From Pseudomonas saponiphila (GTDB lineage: Bacteria > Pseudomonadota > Gammaproteobacteria > Pseudomonadales > Pseudomonadaceae): DNA of 64,000 nucleotides. Positions 40,678 through 50,004 of the stretch are shown piece after piece. The stretch spans positions 751,001 to 815,000 of the forward strand of contig NZ_FNTJ01000001.1 of the NCBI RefSeq assembly GCF_900105185.1. The letters are read 5' to 3'. Each line of letters begins with the position of its first letter. Position 1 is the stretch's first letter. The position numbers and the translations under genes are program-made. The notes beneath the pieces are model-generated. The model saw nothing but the letters and a program-made list of their open reading frames with translations. It did no database searches and had not been told where the DNA came from.

Positions 40678-41574
40678 TCAGCTCAATTGCGCTTCCGGCA
40701 CGCTTGGCGTGCGGGGAATCAAGCCGGCATCCCAGTGCGCGATGCCCCAGCGCATGATCTCTGCCACGCTGGCATAGGCCAGTTCGCTTGGCGGTTTCTG
40801 CCCCAGGGCCCGCAGCGCCCGCAACAGCAAGGGCGGCGCCTGGTCCTCGGGCAGTGGCGGCGAGCGGTAGGACTTGCCCAGTTTGTGGCCGTCCGGCTGA
40901 GTGATCAGCGGCACATGCAGGTAACGCGGCTGGTGCAGCCCCAGCAACTCCTGCAAGTACAACTGACGCGGTGTGGAGTCCAGCAGGTCCGAACCGCGGA
41001 CGATATCGGTGATGCCTTGCCACGCATCATCCAGCACCACGGCCAGTTGATAAGCATACAGGCCATCCCGGCGCTGGATCACGAAGTCCCCCACATCCCG
41101 GCCCAGGTGCTGGCGGTACTCGCCCTGGACCCGGTCGGTGAAACGGTACTCCAGCTCCGGCACGCGCAGGCGGATCGCTGCATGCTCTCGGGCATGGCCG
41201 AGGTTGCGACACAGGCCCGGGTAGATGCCGTGGTAGGGCTCCAGTTGTTTGCGTGAACAGGTGCAGGCATAAGCCAGGCCCTGGTTGAACAAGCGGTTGA
41301 GCACCTCGGCATAGGCCGCGTGGCGGTCGCTTTGACGGATCATGTCACCGTCCCATTCGAAGCCGTAGCTTTCCAGGGCCTTGAGGATCGCCGCCTGGGC
41401 GCCGGGTTCTTCCCGGGGCGGGTCGAGGTCTTCCATGCGCACCAGCCAGCGACCGCCGACGGCGCGGGCATCAAGATAGGAGGCAAGCGCGGCAACCAGA
41501 GAGCCGAAATGCAGATAGCCGCTGGGGGTGGGGGCGAAGCGCCCGATGTACGCGGAGGATGTGGAGGCAGTCAT
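40678..41574 (-). CDS. gluQ: Glutamyl-Q tRNA(Asp) synthetase
   Basis: 298-aa truncated GluRS paralogue that attaches glutamate to the queuosine of tRNA-Asp. HIGH-region APTPSGYLHFGS, zinc-binding CTCSRKQ...CRN and the KMSKS equivalent KLGKSYRS are present. It lacks an anticodon-binding domain, as usual. It is between dksA and cbrX, the arrangement typical of gammaproteobacteria (dksA-gluQ). Confidence 0.95.
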   Translation of the reverse strand: MTASTSSAYIGRFAPTPSGYLHFGSLVAALASYLDARAVGGRWLVRMEDLDPPREEPGAQAAILKALESYGFEWDGDMIRQSDRHAAYAEVLNRLFNQGLAYACTCSRKQLEPYHGIYPGLCRNLGHAREHAAIRLRVPELEYRFTDRVQGEYRQHLGRDVGDFVIQRRDGLYAYQLAVVLDDAWQGITDIVRGSDLLDSTPRQLYLQELLGLHQPRYLHVPLITQPDGHKLGKSYRSPPLPEDQAPPLLLRALRALGQKPPSELAYASVAEIMRWGIAHWDAGLIPRTPSVPEAQLS

Positions 41575-41595
41575 GAAGGGCGACGATGTTCCGGG

Positions 41596-41669
41596 GGATC
41601 GCTTTCGCGAGCGAGCTCGCTCCTGCAGGGCGGCGGAAACGAAAACGGAGCGTGGGTACGCTCCGTTTC
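41596..41669. other. REP-like palindrome and dksA terminator
   Basis: CGCGAGCGAGCTCGCTCCTGC around 41607-41627 is a second type of Pseudomonas REP. Next to it GAAACGGAGCGT/ACGCTCCGTTTC forms a hairpin (about 41638-41669) with T-rich sequence on the minus strand, a terminator for dksA. Confidence 0.65.
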
Positions 41670-41684
41670 AGGCTCAGTCGGCGA

Positions 41685-42125
41685 TTATTTGCCGACCTGC
41701 TTTTCCTTGATTTCCGCCAGGGTCTTGCAGTCGACGCACATGTCGGCGGTTGGGCGGGCTTCCAGACGGCGAATGCCAATCTCGACGCCACAGGATTCAC
41801 ACCAGCCGTATTCTTCGTCTTCGATCAGTTGCAGGGTCTTGTCGATCTTCTTGATCAACTTGCGCTCGCGATCACGGGCACGCAGTTCAAGGCTGAACTC
41901 TTCTTCCTGGCTGGCACGGTCAGCCGGATCGGGGAAGTTGGCCGCTTCGTCTTTCATGTGATCAACAGTGCGGTCGACTTCCTGCATCAAGTCCTGTTTC
42001 CACTTGTTCAGGATCTTGGTGAAGTGTTCGCGCATGGGCTTGCCCATGTACTCTTCGCCCGCAGTTTCAACATAAGGTTCAAAACCGCTGATCGATTGAA
42101 TCTGTTGCTTTGCTTGGGTGGGCAT
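41685..42125 (-). CDS. dksA: RNA polymerase-binding transcription factor DksA
   Basis: 146-aa protein that binds the RNAP secondary channel and potentiates (p)ppGpp. It has the coiled coil with acidic tip (EAANFPDPADRASQEEE) and an intact four-cysteine zinc finger (CESCG...CVDC). Start MPTQAKQQIQSISGFEPYV; the ribosome site AGAGGCGG precedes it. It probably acts on promoters with GC-rich discriminators such as those of the tRNA cluster in this window. Confidence 0.97.
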   Translation of the reverse strand: MPTQAKQQIQSISGFEPYVETAGEEYMGKPMREHFTKILNKWKQDLMQEVDRTVDHMKDEAANFPDPADRASQEEEFSLELRARDRERKLIKKIDKTLQLIEDEEYGWCESCGVEIGIRRLEARPTADMCVDCKTLAEIKEKQVGK

Positions 42126-42467
42126 GAATGGACCGCCTCTACTCTTGTAATCCATTGCGCAGGATTGCTCCATCTCCGACACTTGCCGGCCCTGCGGCTG
42201 CAAGCGGGCGAACTTACCAGATCAAACCAGAGCGCGCTACTCCCGGTTGTCGAGCCTATGTCGTGTATCGCCCATGGATACGGGAAAAGTCTGACACGGC
42301 CCGTTGAACGGTTCGTTCAATCATTGATTTTAGTCAAATCTGCGGGTTCTGTTGGCGCCGGTTGGCTAAGGTAGCAGACCGCGTGAACGGCTCCGGGTTC
42401 TCCCTGGCTTCTATGGATGGGTAGAATCGGACTTTTTGCTTCCCCACCTTGTAATGAAGGAAGGCTA
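42126..42467. promoter_or_regulatory. Divergent dksA/aminotransferase gap with a palindrome
   Basis: No gene visible. TTGAACG-GTT-CGTTCAA (42304-42320) is a perfect 7-bp-arm inverted repeat, the shape of a TetR-type operator. It lies about midway between the two divergent genes. Which gene it controls cannot be told from sequence. Confidence 0.5.
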
Positions 42468-43640
42468 ATGGCTCTGCCCTACAGTGCGCGCAGTCGCGCT
42501 ATCGAACCTTTCCATGTCATGGCCCTGCTGGCTCGCGCCAATGAACTGCAAGCGGCGGGACACGATGTGATTCACCTGGAGATCGGCGAGCCGGACTTCA
42601 CCACCGCCGAACCGATCATCAAGGCCGGGCAGGCCGCGCTGAGTGCCGGCAAGACCCGCTACACCGCGGCCCGGGGCATTCCCGAGCTGCGCGGAGCCAT
42701 CTCCGGGTTCTACCAGCAGCGCTATGGCCTGGACATCGACCCCGAGCGGATCATGATCACCCCCGGAGGCTCCGGTGCCCTGTTGTTGGCCAGCAGCCTG
42801 TTGGTCGACCCGGGCAAGCACTGGTTGCTGGCAGACCCGGGTTATCCGTGCAACCGGCATTTTTTGCGCCTGGTGGAAGGCGCCGCGCAACTGGTGCCGG
42901 TAGGTCCGGATGTGCGTTATCAACTGACTCCGGATCTGGTGGAACGCTATTGGGATCAGGACAGTGTCGGAGCCCTGGTGGCGTCTCCGGCGAACCCCAC
43001 CGGGACCGTTCTCAGTCGTGATGAGCTGGCGGGCCTGTCCGCGGCGGTCAAGGCGCGCAATGGGCATCTGGTGGTGGATGAGATCTATCACGGCCTGACC
43101 TACGGCACGGACGCTGCCAGTGTTCTGGAAGTCGATGACAGTGCGTTTGTCCTGAACAGTTTTTCCAAGTATTTCGGCATGACCGGCTGGCGCCTGGGGT
43201 GGCTGGTGGCACCGCCGGCGGCTGTGGGCGAGCTGGAGAAGCTGGCGCAGAACCTCTACATCAGTGCGCCCAGCATGGCCCAGTACGCGGCCCTGGCCTG
43301 TTTCGAGCCGCAAACCATCAGCTTGCTGGAGGAGCGTCGCGCCGAGTTCGGACGCCGCCGGGACTTTCTGCTTCCGGCCTTGCGCGAACTGGGCTTCGGT
43401 ATCGCCGTGGAGCCGGAAGGGGCGTTCTACCTGTATGCCGACATCAGCGCCTTTGGCGGGGATGCCTTTGCCTTCTGCCGACACTTCCTGGAAACCGAGC
43501 ACCTGGCCTTCACTCCGGGTCTGGATTTTGGACGTCATCAGGCCGGTCATCATGTGCGCTTTGCTTACACCCAGAACCTGGCGCGCCTGCAAGAGGCCGT
43601 GGCGCGCATTGCCCGTGGCCTGCAGAGCTGGCAAGGCTGA
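42468..43640 (+). CDS. PLP-dependent class I aminotransferase (aspartate aminotransferase-like)
   Basis: 390-aa fold-type I aminotransferase. The PLP-binding Lys is in [16 protein letters not shown]; other features are [20 protein letters not shown] and the substrate Arg in HHVRFAYT. The amino-acid substrate cannot be named with confidence. AAGGAAGG precedes the ATG. Its stop overlaps the sfsA start (TGATG), so the two form an operon. Confidence 0.9.
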   Translation: MALPYSARSRAIEPFHVMALLARANELQAAGHDVIHLEIGEPDFTTAEPIIKAGQAALSAGKTRYTAARGIPELRGAISGFYQQRYGLDIDPERIMITPGGSGALLLASSLLVDPGKHWLLADPGYPCNRHFLRLVEGAAQLVPVGPDVRYQLTPDLVERYWDQDSVGALVASPANPTGTVLSRDELAGLSAAVKARNGHLVVDEIYHGLTYGTDAASVLEVDDSAFVLNSFSKYFGMTGWRLGWLVAPPAAVGELEKLAQNLYISAPSMAQYAALACFEPQTISLLEERRAEFGRRRDFLLPALRELGFGIAVEPEGAFYLYADISAFGGDAFAFCRHFLETEHLAFTPGLDFGRHQAGHHVRFAYTQNLARLQEAVARIARGLQSWQG

Positions 43641-44353
43641 TGCGTTTCGATCCGGCCCTGGAGCAAGGGCGTCTGCTGCGGCGTTACAAGCGTTTTCTGG
43701 CGGACATCGAAACCGCTACGGGCGAGTTGCTGACCATCCACTGTCCCAATACCGGCTCGATGTTCAATTGCATGGTCGAGGGCGGGCAGGTGTGGTTCAG
43801 CCGCTCCAATGATCCCAAGCGCAAGCTGCCGGGCACCTGGGAAATCAGTGAAACCCCGCAGGGGCGACTGGCCTGCGTCAACACCGGACGGGCCAATGGG
43901 CTGGTCGAGGAGGCGCTGCGCGCCGGGCTGATCAGCGAGTTGGAAGGCTTTACCGGCCTCAAGCGCGAGGTGCCCTATGGGCAGGAGAACAGTCGCATCG
44001 ACTTTCGCCTGGATTACCCTCATGGGCCGGCCTATGTCGAGGTCAAGAGTGTCACCCTGGGATTCGATGGTTCGCCAGTGGCGGCGTTTCCCGATGCGGT
44101 GACCCAGCGCGGTGCCAAGCACTTGCGTGAGCTGGCGAGCCTGGCCCGGGAGGGTGTACGGGCCGTGTTGCTGTACTGCGTCAATCTGTCGGGCATCGAA
44201 GCCGTGCGTCCGGCCGAGGAGATTGATCCGGGTTATGCCGCCGCATTGCGCGAAGCGGTGGCCGCCGGGGTTGAGGTACTGGCATACGGCGTGCGCCTGA
44301 CCGCGCAGGAAGTCTGTATCGACCGGCGCCTCGACGTGCGGTTGCAGGGCTAG
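43640..44353 (+). CDS. sfsA: Sugar fermentation stimulation protein SfsA
   Basis: 237-aa SfsA with an OB-like N terminus and a nuclease-like C-terminal domain. Motifs: [20 protein letters not shown] and the PD-(D/E)XK-like VEVKSVTL. Described as DNA-binding in E. coli, but its biochemical role is not settled. Translationally coupled to the upstream aminotransferase. It ends in the same CTAG as the convergent Rieske gene. Confidence 0.94.
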   Translation: MRFDPALEQGRLLRRYKRFLADIETATGELLTIHCPNTGSMFNCMVEGGQVWFSRSNDPKRKLPGTWEISETPQGRLACVNTGRANGLVEEALRAGLISELEGFTGLKREVPYGQENSRIDFRLDYPHGPAYVEVKSVTLGFDGSPVAAFPDAVTQRGAKHLRELASLAREGVRAVLLYCVNLSGIEAVRPAEEIDPGYAAALREAVAAGVEVLAYGVRLTAQEVCIDRRLDVRLQG

Positions 44354-44667
44354 ATATCGATCCAGATCCCCCGGCTGTCTTCCCGGCAGTCGATGGCCTG
44401 CAGGAACTGGCCGGCGCAAGGGCCGGCCACGCACTCGCCGCTTTCAATCAGAAACAGTGCGCCGTGGGTGGCGCACTGGATCAGGCTGGTGCTGGGGTCG
44501 AGAAACTGCTCGGGCTGCCACTCCAGGGGAACGCCACGGTGCGGGCAGCGGTTGGCATAAACGTAGGCCTGGCCTGCTCGACGCACGGCAAACAGCTTCA
44601 AGCCTTCCAACTGGAAACCGCGGCTGCCGGCCTCGACCAGCTCACTCCCGGCGCAAAGAAATTTCAT
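44350..44667 (-). CDS. Rieske [2Fe-2S] ferredoxin-like protein
   Basis: 105-aa Rieske protein with both cluster boxes: CPHRG ([12 protein letters not shown]) and CATHG ([20 protein letters not shown]). Start [12 protein letters not shown] with ribosome site AGAGG. There is no membrane anchor, so it is a soluble electron carrier or a small-molecule-responsive partner of an unknown oxygenase. It diverges from the haem-uptake genes, and a Fur box lies between, so iron control is possible. Confidence 0.88.
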   Translation of the reverse strand: MKFLCAGSELVEAGSRGFQLEGLKLFAVRRAGQAYVYANRCPHRGVPLEWQPEQFLDPSTSLIQCATHGALFLIESGECVAGPCAGQFLQAIDCREDSRGIWIDI

Positions 44668-44753
44668 GGCTATCCTCTTGGTCCTAAGGCTCTGGGCCCG
44701 GGCTGTCACAGCTCTTGGCTGACGGCAGGATGAAACATGTCGGCGCTTGACGG

Positions 44754-44772
44754 CTAAATGAAAACAATTATC
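44754..44772 (+). promoter_or_regulatory. Candidate Fur box upstream of phuT
   Basis: CTAAATGAAAACAATTATC matches GATAATGATAATCATTATC at 13 of 19 positions. It lies 115 bases before phuT and 87 bases from the divergent Rieske gene. Confidence 0.65.
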
Positions 44773-44886
44773 AAATGGCCGCCTCGCCCGGCACGGCGTG
44801 CTTGCTCCTTTCGATGCCAGCTCAGTCTGGCATGTCACACGGACAGTCGCTTCGCGGGCCTCACTGCTATCAAAGGAAATCTACTT

Positions 44887-45762
44887 ATGCGCCTGAGTGC
44901 CAGCGCCCTCGCGTTCTGGGTCGCACTGCTGGTGAGCCCGTGGGCCGCCGCCGAGGAGTTGCCGCAGCGTTGGGTCAGTGCCGGGGGCGCCTTGTCCGAG
45001 TGGGTGGTGGCCCTGGGGGCGGAGCCCAAGCTGGTGGGGGTCGATACCACCAGCCAGCACCCGGAGTCGCTCAAGGCCTTGCCGAGCATCGGCTATCAAA
45101 GGCAGCTGTCGGCGGAAGGCATTCTCAGTCTGCGTCCGGATATTCTGCTGGGGACTGAAGAAATGGGCCCGCCGCCGGTGCTGGCGCAGATTCGCAGTGC
45201 CGGGGTCAAGGTCGAGCTGTTTTCTGCTCAGGCCGACCTGCCGACCCTGCAACGCACCCTGCGCCAGTTGGGGCGACTCCTGGGGCGCGAGGACCAGGCC
45301 GGGCAATTGTTCAGCGCCTATCAACAGCGTCTTGAGCAACAGCGGGCCTGGATTGCACAAGTGCAGGAACAGCAGGCGGCGCCTGGAGTGCTGTTGCTAC
45401 TGGGGCACGCGGGAGGCAAGCCGCTGATCGCCGGCAAGGACACGGCCGCGGACTGGCTGTTGCAACAGGCCGGCGCGCGCAACCTGGCGACCCATAGCGG
45501 TTACAAGCCGTTTTCGGCGGAATCCCTGGCGGGACTGAATCCTCAGGTGCTGGTGTTCTCCGACCGCAGCCTGAGTGGCGATGCGGCCCGCGTTGCGCTG
45601 TTCAAGGAAAGTCCGGTGTTGGCCTCCACTGCCGCGGCCAAGGCTGGGCGGGTGGTGGAGCTGGATCCGACCTTGTTGGTGGGCGGCTTGGGGCCGCGTC
45701 TGCCAGATAGTCTGAAACGCCTGGCGGCGGCCTTCTATCCCCAGGCCAAGCCTGCCCCATGA
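44887..45762 (+). CDS. phuT: Haem ABC transporter, periplasmic binding protein
   Basis: 291-aa periplasmic haem-binding protein (PhuT/HmuT). Signal peptide ALAFWVALLVSPWAAAEE, then a class III binding-protein fold with family motifs (GGALSEWVVALGAEPKLVGV; LLGTEEMGPPPVLAQ; LVFSDRSL). Candidate haem-ligand Tyr lies in GYQRQL. ATG at 44887 preceded by AAGGA. First gene of phuTUV-W behind a Fur box. The PhuS haem chaperone and PhuR receptor genes found in P. aeruginosa are not here. Confidence 0.93.
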   Translation: MRLSASALAFWVALLVSPWAAAEELPQRWVSAGGALSEWVVALGAEPKLVGVDTTSQHPESLKALPSIGYQRQLSAEGILSLRPDILLGTEEMGPPPVLAQIRSAGVKVELFSAQADLPTLQRTLRQLGRLLGREDQAGQLFSAYQQRLEQQRAWIAQVQEQQAAPGVLLLLGHAGGKPLIAGKDTAADWLLQQAGARNLATHSGYKPFSAESLAGLNPQVLVFSDRSLSGDAARVALFKESPVLASTAAAKAGRVVELDPTLLVGGLGPRLPDSLKRLAAAFYPQAKPAP

Positions 45763-46796
45763 GCCGCCTGGTCAAACCTCGAACGCTGTTTCTCGGGCTT
45801 GGCGCCCTGTGTGTATTGGCTATCTGGCTGTCCCTGGCGCTGGGGCCGGTCAGCCTGCCCTTGATCGATACCTTGCGTGCCGCCTTGCGCCTGATCGGGT
45901 TACCCATCGATGGGCAGGGGCTGGAGCAGGCTGAGTTGATCCTTGGACAGATCCGCTTGCCACGGACCCTGCTCGGTCTGGCGGTGGGCGGGGTGCTGGC
46001 GCTGTCCGGCGTGGCCATGCAGGGGCTGTTTCGCAACCCCTTGGCTGATCCCGGGTTGGTGGGCGTATCCAGTGGGGCGGCATTAGGGGCGGCAATCGCT
46101 ATTGTTGGCGGCTCGATGTTCGGCGGCGTGGCGGAATCTATCGCGCCCTACCTGCTCTCGCTCTGTGCCTTTCTCGGCGGGCTTGGGGTCACGGCATTGG
46201 TCTATCGCCTGGGCCGGCGCAATGGCCAGACTCACGTGGCGACCATGCTGCTGGCGGGGATCGCCCTGACCGCCCTGGCCAGTTCGGCGGTGGGCCTGTT
46301 CACCTACCTGGCCGATGACGCGACCTTGCGTACCCTTACCTTCTGGAACCTGGGCAGTCTTAACGGTGCCAGTTATCAGCGCCTGTGGCCGTTGTTGCTG
46401 GTGACGGTGCTGGTGGCCCTGTGGTTGCCCCGCAGGGCCAAGGCGTTGAATGCACTGCTGCTGGGCGAATCAGAGGCCAGGCACCTGGGCATTGATGTCG
46501 AAGGGCTCAAGCGGGAGCTGGTGTTCTGCACCGCCCTGGGCGTGGGCGCCGCGGTAGCCGCGGCAGGCATGATCGGTTTCGTGGGCCTGGTGGTGCCCCA
46601 TCTGGTGCGTCTGTTGTCAGGGCCGGATCACCGAACCCTGCTTCCGGCATCGATCCTGGCGGGGGCCAGTCTGTTGCTGCTGGCCGATCTGGTGGCGCGC
46701 CTGGCGCTGGCGCCGGCCGAGTTGCCCATTGGCATTGTCACCGCCTTTATCGGCGCTCCGTTCTTTCTCTACCTCTTGCTGCGAGGGCGCGCCTGA
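45759..46796 (+). CDS. phuU: Haem ABC transporter permease
   Basis: 345-aa FecCD-family permease with about ten membrane helices. Typical motifs: [40 protein letters not shown] and [20 protein letters not shown]. The start overlaps the phuT stop (ATGA) and its stop overlaps phuV (TGATG). Confidence 0.95.
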   Translation: MSRLVKPRTLFLGLGALCVLAIWLSLALGPVSLPLIDTLRAALRLIGLPIDGQGLEQAELILGQIRLPRTLLGLAVGGVLALSGVAMQGLFRNPLADPGLVGVSSGAALGAAIAIVGGSMFGGVAESIAPYLLSLCAFLGGLGVTALVYRLGRRNGQTHVATMLLAGIALTALASSAVGLFTYLADDATLRTLTFWNLGSLNGASYQRLWPLLLVTVLVALWLPRRAKALNALLLGESEARHLGIDVEGLKRELVFCTALGVGAAVAAAGMIGFVGLVVPHLVRLLSGPDHRTLLPASILAGASLLLLADLVARLALAPAELPIGIVTAFIGAPFFLYLLLRGRA

Positions 46797-47563
46797 TGTT
46801 GCGAGTCGAGAACCTGCATGTACGGCGCGGGGATAAAGAGGTGCTGGTGGGGATCGATCTGCAGCTGCTGCCCGGGCAAGTGCTGGGGGTACTGGGCCCC
46901 AATGGTGCCGGTAAAAGCAGCCTGCTTGGGGCCCTGAGCGGCGAGCTGACGGCGCATCAGGGACGGGTGTTGCTGGATGAGCAGGAGATGGCGCAATGGC
47001 AGGGGGCGGCACGGGCGCAACGTCTGGCGGTTTTGCCCCAGGCGTCGAGTCTGGATTTTGCCTTTAGGGTCGAGGAAGTGGTGGCGTTGGGGCGCCTGCC
47101 TCATCACAGCGGCCGTGAGCGGGATGCACAGATAGTCGACGCTGCCCTGGAGGCCGCCGATGTGGCTCATCTGCGAGGGCGCAGCTACCTGGCGTTGTCG
47201 GGGGGCGAGCGTCAGCGGGTGCATCTGGCGCGGGTCCTGGCGCAATTATGGCCAGGTCAGGCCGGGCATCATTTGCTGCTGGACGAACCGACTTCGGCCC
47301 TCGATCCGTTGCACCAGCACGTGACCTTGCAGGCCGTCCGGGCATTCGCCGATCGGGGTGTCGCGGTGCTGATCATTCTCCATGACCTGAATCTGGCGGC
47401 GCGTTACTGTGATCGGGTGCTGCTGCTGGAGGGCGGGCACCCCCACTCCCTGGGCGTGCCGGCCGAAGTGCTGCGACCCGAGCCGCTGAAGGCGGTCTTC
47501 GGCCTGGAGGTCCTGGTACAGAAACACCCTGAACGTGGGCACCCGCTGATCATTGCCCGTTGA
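46796..47563 (+). CDS. phuV: Haem ABC transporter ATP-binding protein
   Basis: 255-aa ABC ATPase (HmuV/PhuV). Walker [16 protein letters not shown]-loop [10 protein letters not shown], signature [15 protein letters not shown] and Walker [13 protein letters not shown], followed by the switch His (ILHDLNLA). Powers haem import through PhuU. Confidence 0.96.
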   Translation: MLRVENLHVRRGDKEVLVGIDLQLLPGQVLGVLGPNGAGKSSLLGALSGELTAHQGRVLLDEQEMAQWQGAARAQRLAVLPQASSLDFAFRVEEVVALGRLPHHSGRERDAQIVDAALEAADVAHLRGRSYLALSGGERQRVHLARVLAQLWPGQAGHHLLLDEPTSALDPLHQHVTLQAVRAFADRGVAVLIILHDLNLAARYCDRVLLLEGGHPHSLGVPAEVLRPEPLKAVFGLEVLVQKHPERGHPLIIAR

Positions 47564-47584
47564 CCCGTAACACGGAGAGCCTTG

Positions 47585-48451
47585 ATGCGTACCCTGCCGC
47601 TTGTGCTGTCAGCCCTGTTGCTCGCGGCTTGTCACGTTAGCCGCGAGCCAGCACCGCCGCCCGTGGTGCAGGACCCGGGCAGCATTCTTGATCTGCGCAC
47701 GGGGCAGGCGCTGAGTCCGGGGGAATTGGTCGAGCGCCTGGCGCGAGCGCCCCGGCTGATCGTCGGCGAGCAGCACGACAATGCCGATCATCACGTTTTG
47801 CAGCTTTGGCTACTGCGCTCGCTGGCCCAGGAACGCCCTCAGGGCAGCCTATTGCTGGAGATGCTCAATCCCGATCAGCAGCCCGGCGTCGACAAGGTCA
47901 AGCGTGAGGCGGCCGGGCAGCGCTTGCCTGATGACCTGATCAAGGCGTTGGCCTGGCAGCCGGGTTGGGATTGGGGGCTCTACGGGCCGGTGGTGAGCTA
48001 TGCCCTGAAGCAGCCTTATCCCCTGTTGGCAGCCAATCTGGATCGACAGGAAATACGCCGGATCTATACCCAGGTGCCGGTTCTTGGTGGCAGGCAGAGC
48101 AATGCCTCGTCCGTGACCCAGGCGTTGTCGGCGCAGATTCGTGAATCCCACTGTGGCTTGCTGCCTGAGGCCCAGGTGCCGGCGATGTTGGCGGTGCAGC
48201 AGCAACGGGATCGGCGCATGGCCGAGCGATTGCTGGCGGCGCCGGTACCGGCCATGTTGCTGGCGGGGGCCTTTCATGGGCGCCGTGACCTTGGGGTGCC
48301 TCTGCACATGGCTGATCTGGACCTGCGCCGGCCAGTCGTGGTGTTGCTCCTGGCGGAGCACGGGAGCAGTGTGCCCGCTGCCGCGGCGGACTATGTCTGG
48401 TACACGCCGCCTCAGCCAGCCAAGGATTATTGCGCGCAACTGAAACCCTGA
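47585..48451 (+). CDS. phuW: ChaN-family haem-binding lipoprotein
   Basis: 288-aa lipoprotein (lipobox LLLAAC) of the ChaN family, which binds haem in Campylobacter. Characteristic motifs: IVGEQHDNADHHVLQLWLL and AMLLAGAFHGRRDLGVP. ATG at 47585 with GGAGAG before it. Last gene of the haem operon, in the position of phuW next to prrF in P. aeruginosa. Confidence 0.9.
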   Translation: MRTLPLVLSALLLAACHVSREPAPPPVVQDPGSILDLRTGQALSPGELVERLARAPRLIVGEQHDNADHHVLQLWLLRSLAQERPQGSLLLEMLNPDQQPGVDKVKREAAGQRLPDDLIKALAWQPGWDWGLYGPVVSYALKQPYPLLAANLDRQEIRRIYTQVPVLGGRQSNASSVTQALSAQIRESHCGLLPEAQVPAMLAVQQQRDRRMAERLLAAPVPAMLLAGAFHGRRDLGVPLHMADLDLRRPVVVLLLAEHGSSVPAAAADYVWYTPPQPAKDYCAQLKP

Positions 48452-48473
48452 TCGGCGGTGCTGTTTCACAGGC

Positions 48474-48587
48474 AAAAAAAGACCCGGCAAGAGCCGGGTC
48501 AAATAACCGTGATTAGCCTGATGAGGAGATAATCTGAGAGTCCGAACCACTGGTCTTCCAGGTTATCGACTGATCTCGCGATCAGTT
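48474..48587 (-). ncRNA. prrF: PrrF, Fur-regulated iron-sparing small RNA
   Basis: 114-nt RNA that matches recalled P. aeruginosa PrrF: start AACTGATCGCGAGATCAG, then GGAAGACCAGTGGTTCGGA, the conserved pairing region CAGATTATCTCCTCATCAGG, and the terminator GACCCGGC-TCTT-GCCGGGTC-T7. A Fur box covers its promoter. PrrF blocks translation of nonessential iron proteins when iron is low. P. aeruginosa has two tandem copies here; only one is present in this locus. Confidence 0.95.
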
Positions 48588-48589
48588 GT

Positions 48590-48608
48590 GATAATCATAA
48601 CGATTCTC
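48590..48608 (-). promoter_or_regulatory. Fur box over the prrF promoter
   Basis: GATAATCATAACGATTCTC (plus strand) matches the Fur consensus at 15 of 19 positions and ends 3 bases upstream of the predicted PrrF start. Confidence 0.88.
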
Positions 48609-48680
48609 ATTTCGAAGTCAACCGGGCTTTTTCAGTTCCTGCGCATTTTTGTCAAACGCCCGTTTGGATTCTCGGTGAGT

Positions 48681-49487
48681 CTATTCCCGGGCCTGGCTGT
48701 TCAAGGCCATCAGGCGGGTCACTTCCTTGTTCAGCAGGTCAATGCGGCGGGCCATGCTTTCGATCAGGCTGTGAGCGATGCGCGGATTGCTCTGCGTCAG
48801 GCTGAGAAAGTGCTCCTTGGGGATCAGCATGATTGTGCTCGGTTCATTGGCAATGACGCTGGCACTGCGCTTTTCTCCGGTGAAGACCGCCATGGCGCCA
48901 AAGATCTCATCCTTGGGCACGTCGCCCACTTTGTGCCCGTCGACAAAGGCCTCGGCATGGCCTTCGAGAATCACGAACACGTGATCGGCTTCATCCCCCT
49001 GGGTAATCAGTACTTCTCCCGGCTCCACCCGCTTGAAGCCGTTGTTGCTGCGCAACTCGGGCGGCTTCAGGCGGGCTATCGCATCGCAGAGCAGGGCGGT
49101 CTGGCCGATCAGGTACTGCAGCAGCCATTCCGAGCGCTGTTCGTCAGCGTAGATATGGCGGAACACCTCGGTCCGCAAATAGGGCGTCAGGCTCAGTGGT
49201 ACATCGCAGCCCAGTCGGTACTGAGGGTGTTCGACACCCCGCCGCAGTCCTACCAGATCGCCTTCATGCAGGTAGAATAGCGGACGCTCTTCAACGCTGG
49301 CCTGGATCACGCCACTGGCCAGCAGGAACAACTGATGCTCGGGCAAGAGGCCCGACAGATCCGCCACAGGTTCAACGTCCAGCGTGGCACCGCAGGGCGA
49401 AAGGCCCTCCAGCAACTGGGCCGGGATACTTTGCAGTCGGTTGATCAACGCATCGGCGTAGGCCGGTTGCTCCCCCATCAGATACAT
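48681..49487 (-). CDS. cbpA: cAMP-binding protein CbpA-like
   Basis: 268-aa protein with a C-terminal cyclic-nucleotide-binding domain (about 145-250; VFVILEGHAEAFVDGHKVGD, then EIFGAMAVFTGEKRSASVI) and a degenerate N-terminal copy. There is no HTH, so it is not a CRP-type regulator. In the phosphate cassette the usual GE is GA while the Arg is kept. Position beside prrF matches P. aeruginosa CbpA (PA4704), a cAMP-binding, Vfr-controlled protein. Confidence 0.8.
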   Translation of the reverse strand: MYLMGEQPAYADALINRLQSIPAQLLEGLSPCGATLDVEPVADLSGLLPEHQLFLLASGVIQASVEERPLFYLHEGDLVGLRRGVEHPQYRLGCDVPLSLTPYLRTEVFRHIYADEQRSEWLLQYLIGQTALLCDAIARLKPPELRSNNGFKRVEPGEVLITQGDEADHVFVILEGHAEAFVDGHKVGDVPKDEIFGAMAVFTGEKRSASVIANEPSTIMLIPKEHFLSLTQSNPRIAHSLIESMARRIDLLNKEVTRLMALNSQARE

Positions 49488-49500
49488 AAGGTTCTGCCAG

Positions 49501-49773
49501 TCAGTTCTTGTGACGAGAGGATATGGCGTCCAATTGCTTGTTCAGCGCCTCTTTGCGTTCGGCGGGAAGCTCGTTCCAGTGCATGTCCATCAACGCGCCT
49601 TCGATGGCGTACAGCAGCACTTTCGAGGCCCGAAAACCCCGGGTGCGTACAGCCCTGTATGCGTCCACCGCGCCCAGGCGGCGCAGGTCCGATGCGCTGT
49701 GGATGCCCACTGCATGCAGCCACTGTGCCGATGTCTTGCCAAGGTTCTTCAGGTGTTGCAGTTCATCATTCAT
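49501..49773 (-). CDS. TfoX/Sxy C-terminal-domain protein
   Basis: 90-aa protein matching the TfoX C-terminal helix-hairpin-helix-like domain (LKNLGKTSAQWLHAVGIHSA; DLRRLGAVDAYRAVR). It lacks the N-terminal TfoX domain of the competence regulator Sxy. It ends 14 bases upstream of cbpA on the same strand, so it may be co-transcribed with it. Confidence 0.85.
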   Translation of the reverse strand: MNDELQHLKNLGKTSAQWLHAVGIHSASDLRRLGAVDAYRAVRTRGFRASKVLLYAIEGALMDMHWNELPAERKEALNKQLDAISSRHKN

Positions 49774-50004
49774 TAAGCCTCCTGGCGATGGCCGAATGGT
49801 GAGTGGGCAGCCTCTCAGGAGTGTAGCGCTCAGTAGAAAATGCGCTGTTCGTTGGTCGGGTTTGGCGCAAATGCTTCTAAGGCAGTGCGGTCAAGGCGCG
49901 ATGGGCGGGTGTATGCGGGCATTGTGCCGGGGAGAGGGGAAGAGCGGGGATGGTCCACAGTCCGGCGCACAGCAAGGCGCCGGACAGAACGATTGCAGGG
50001 GACT

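Noticed and set aside
49774..50004. Possible gene between the TfoX-C and pentapeptide genes
   Set aside because: Frames here have no ribosome site or family match; nothing else recognisable was seen.
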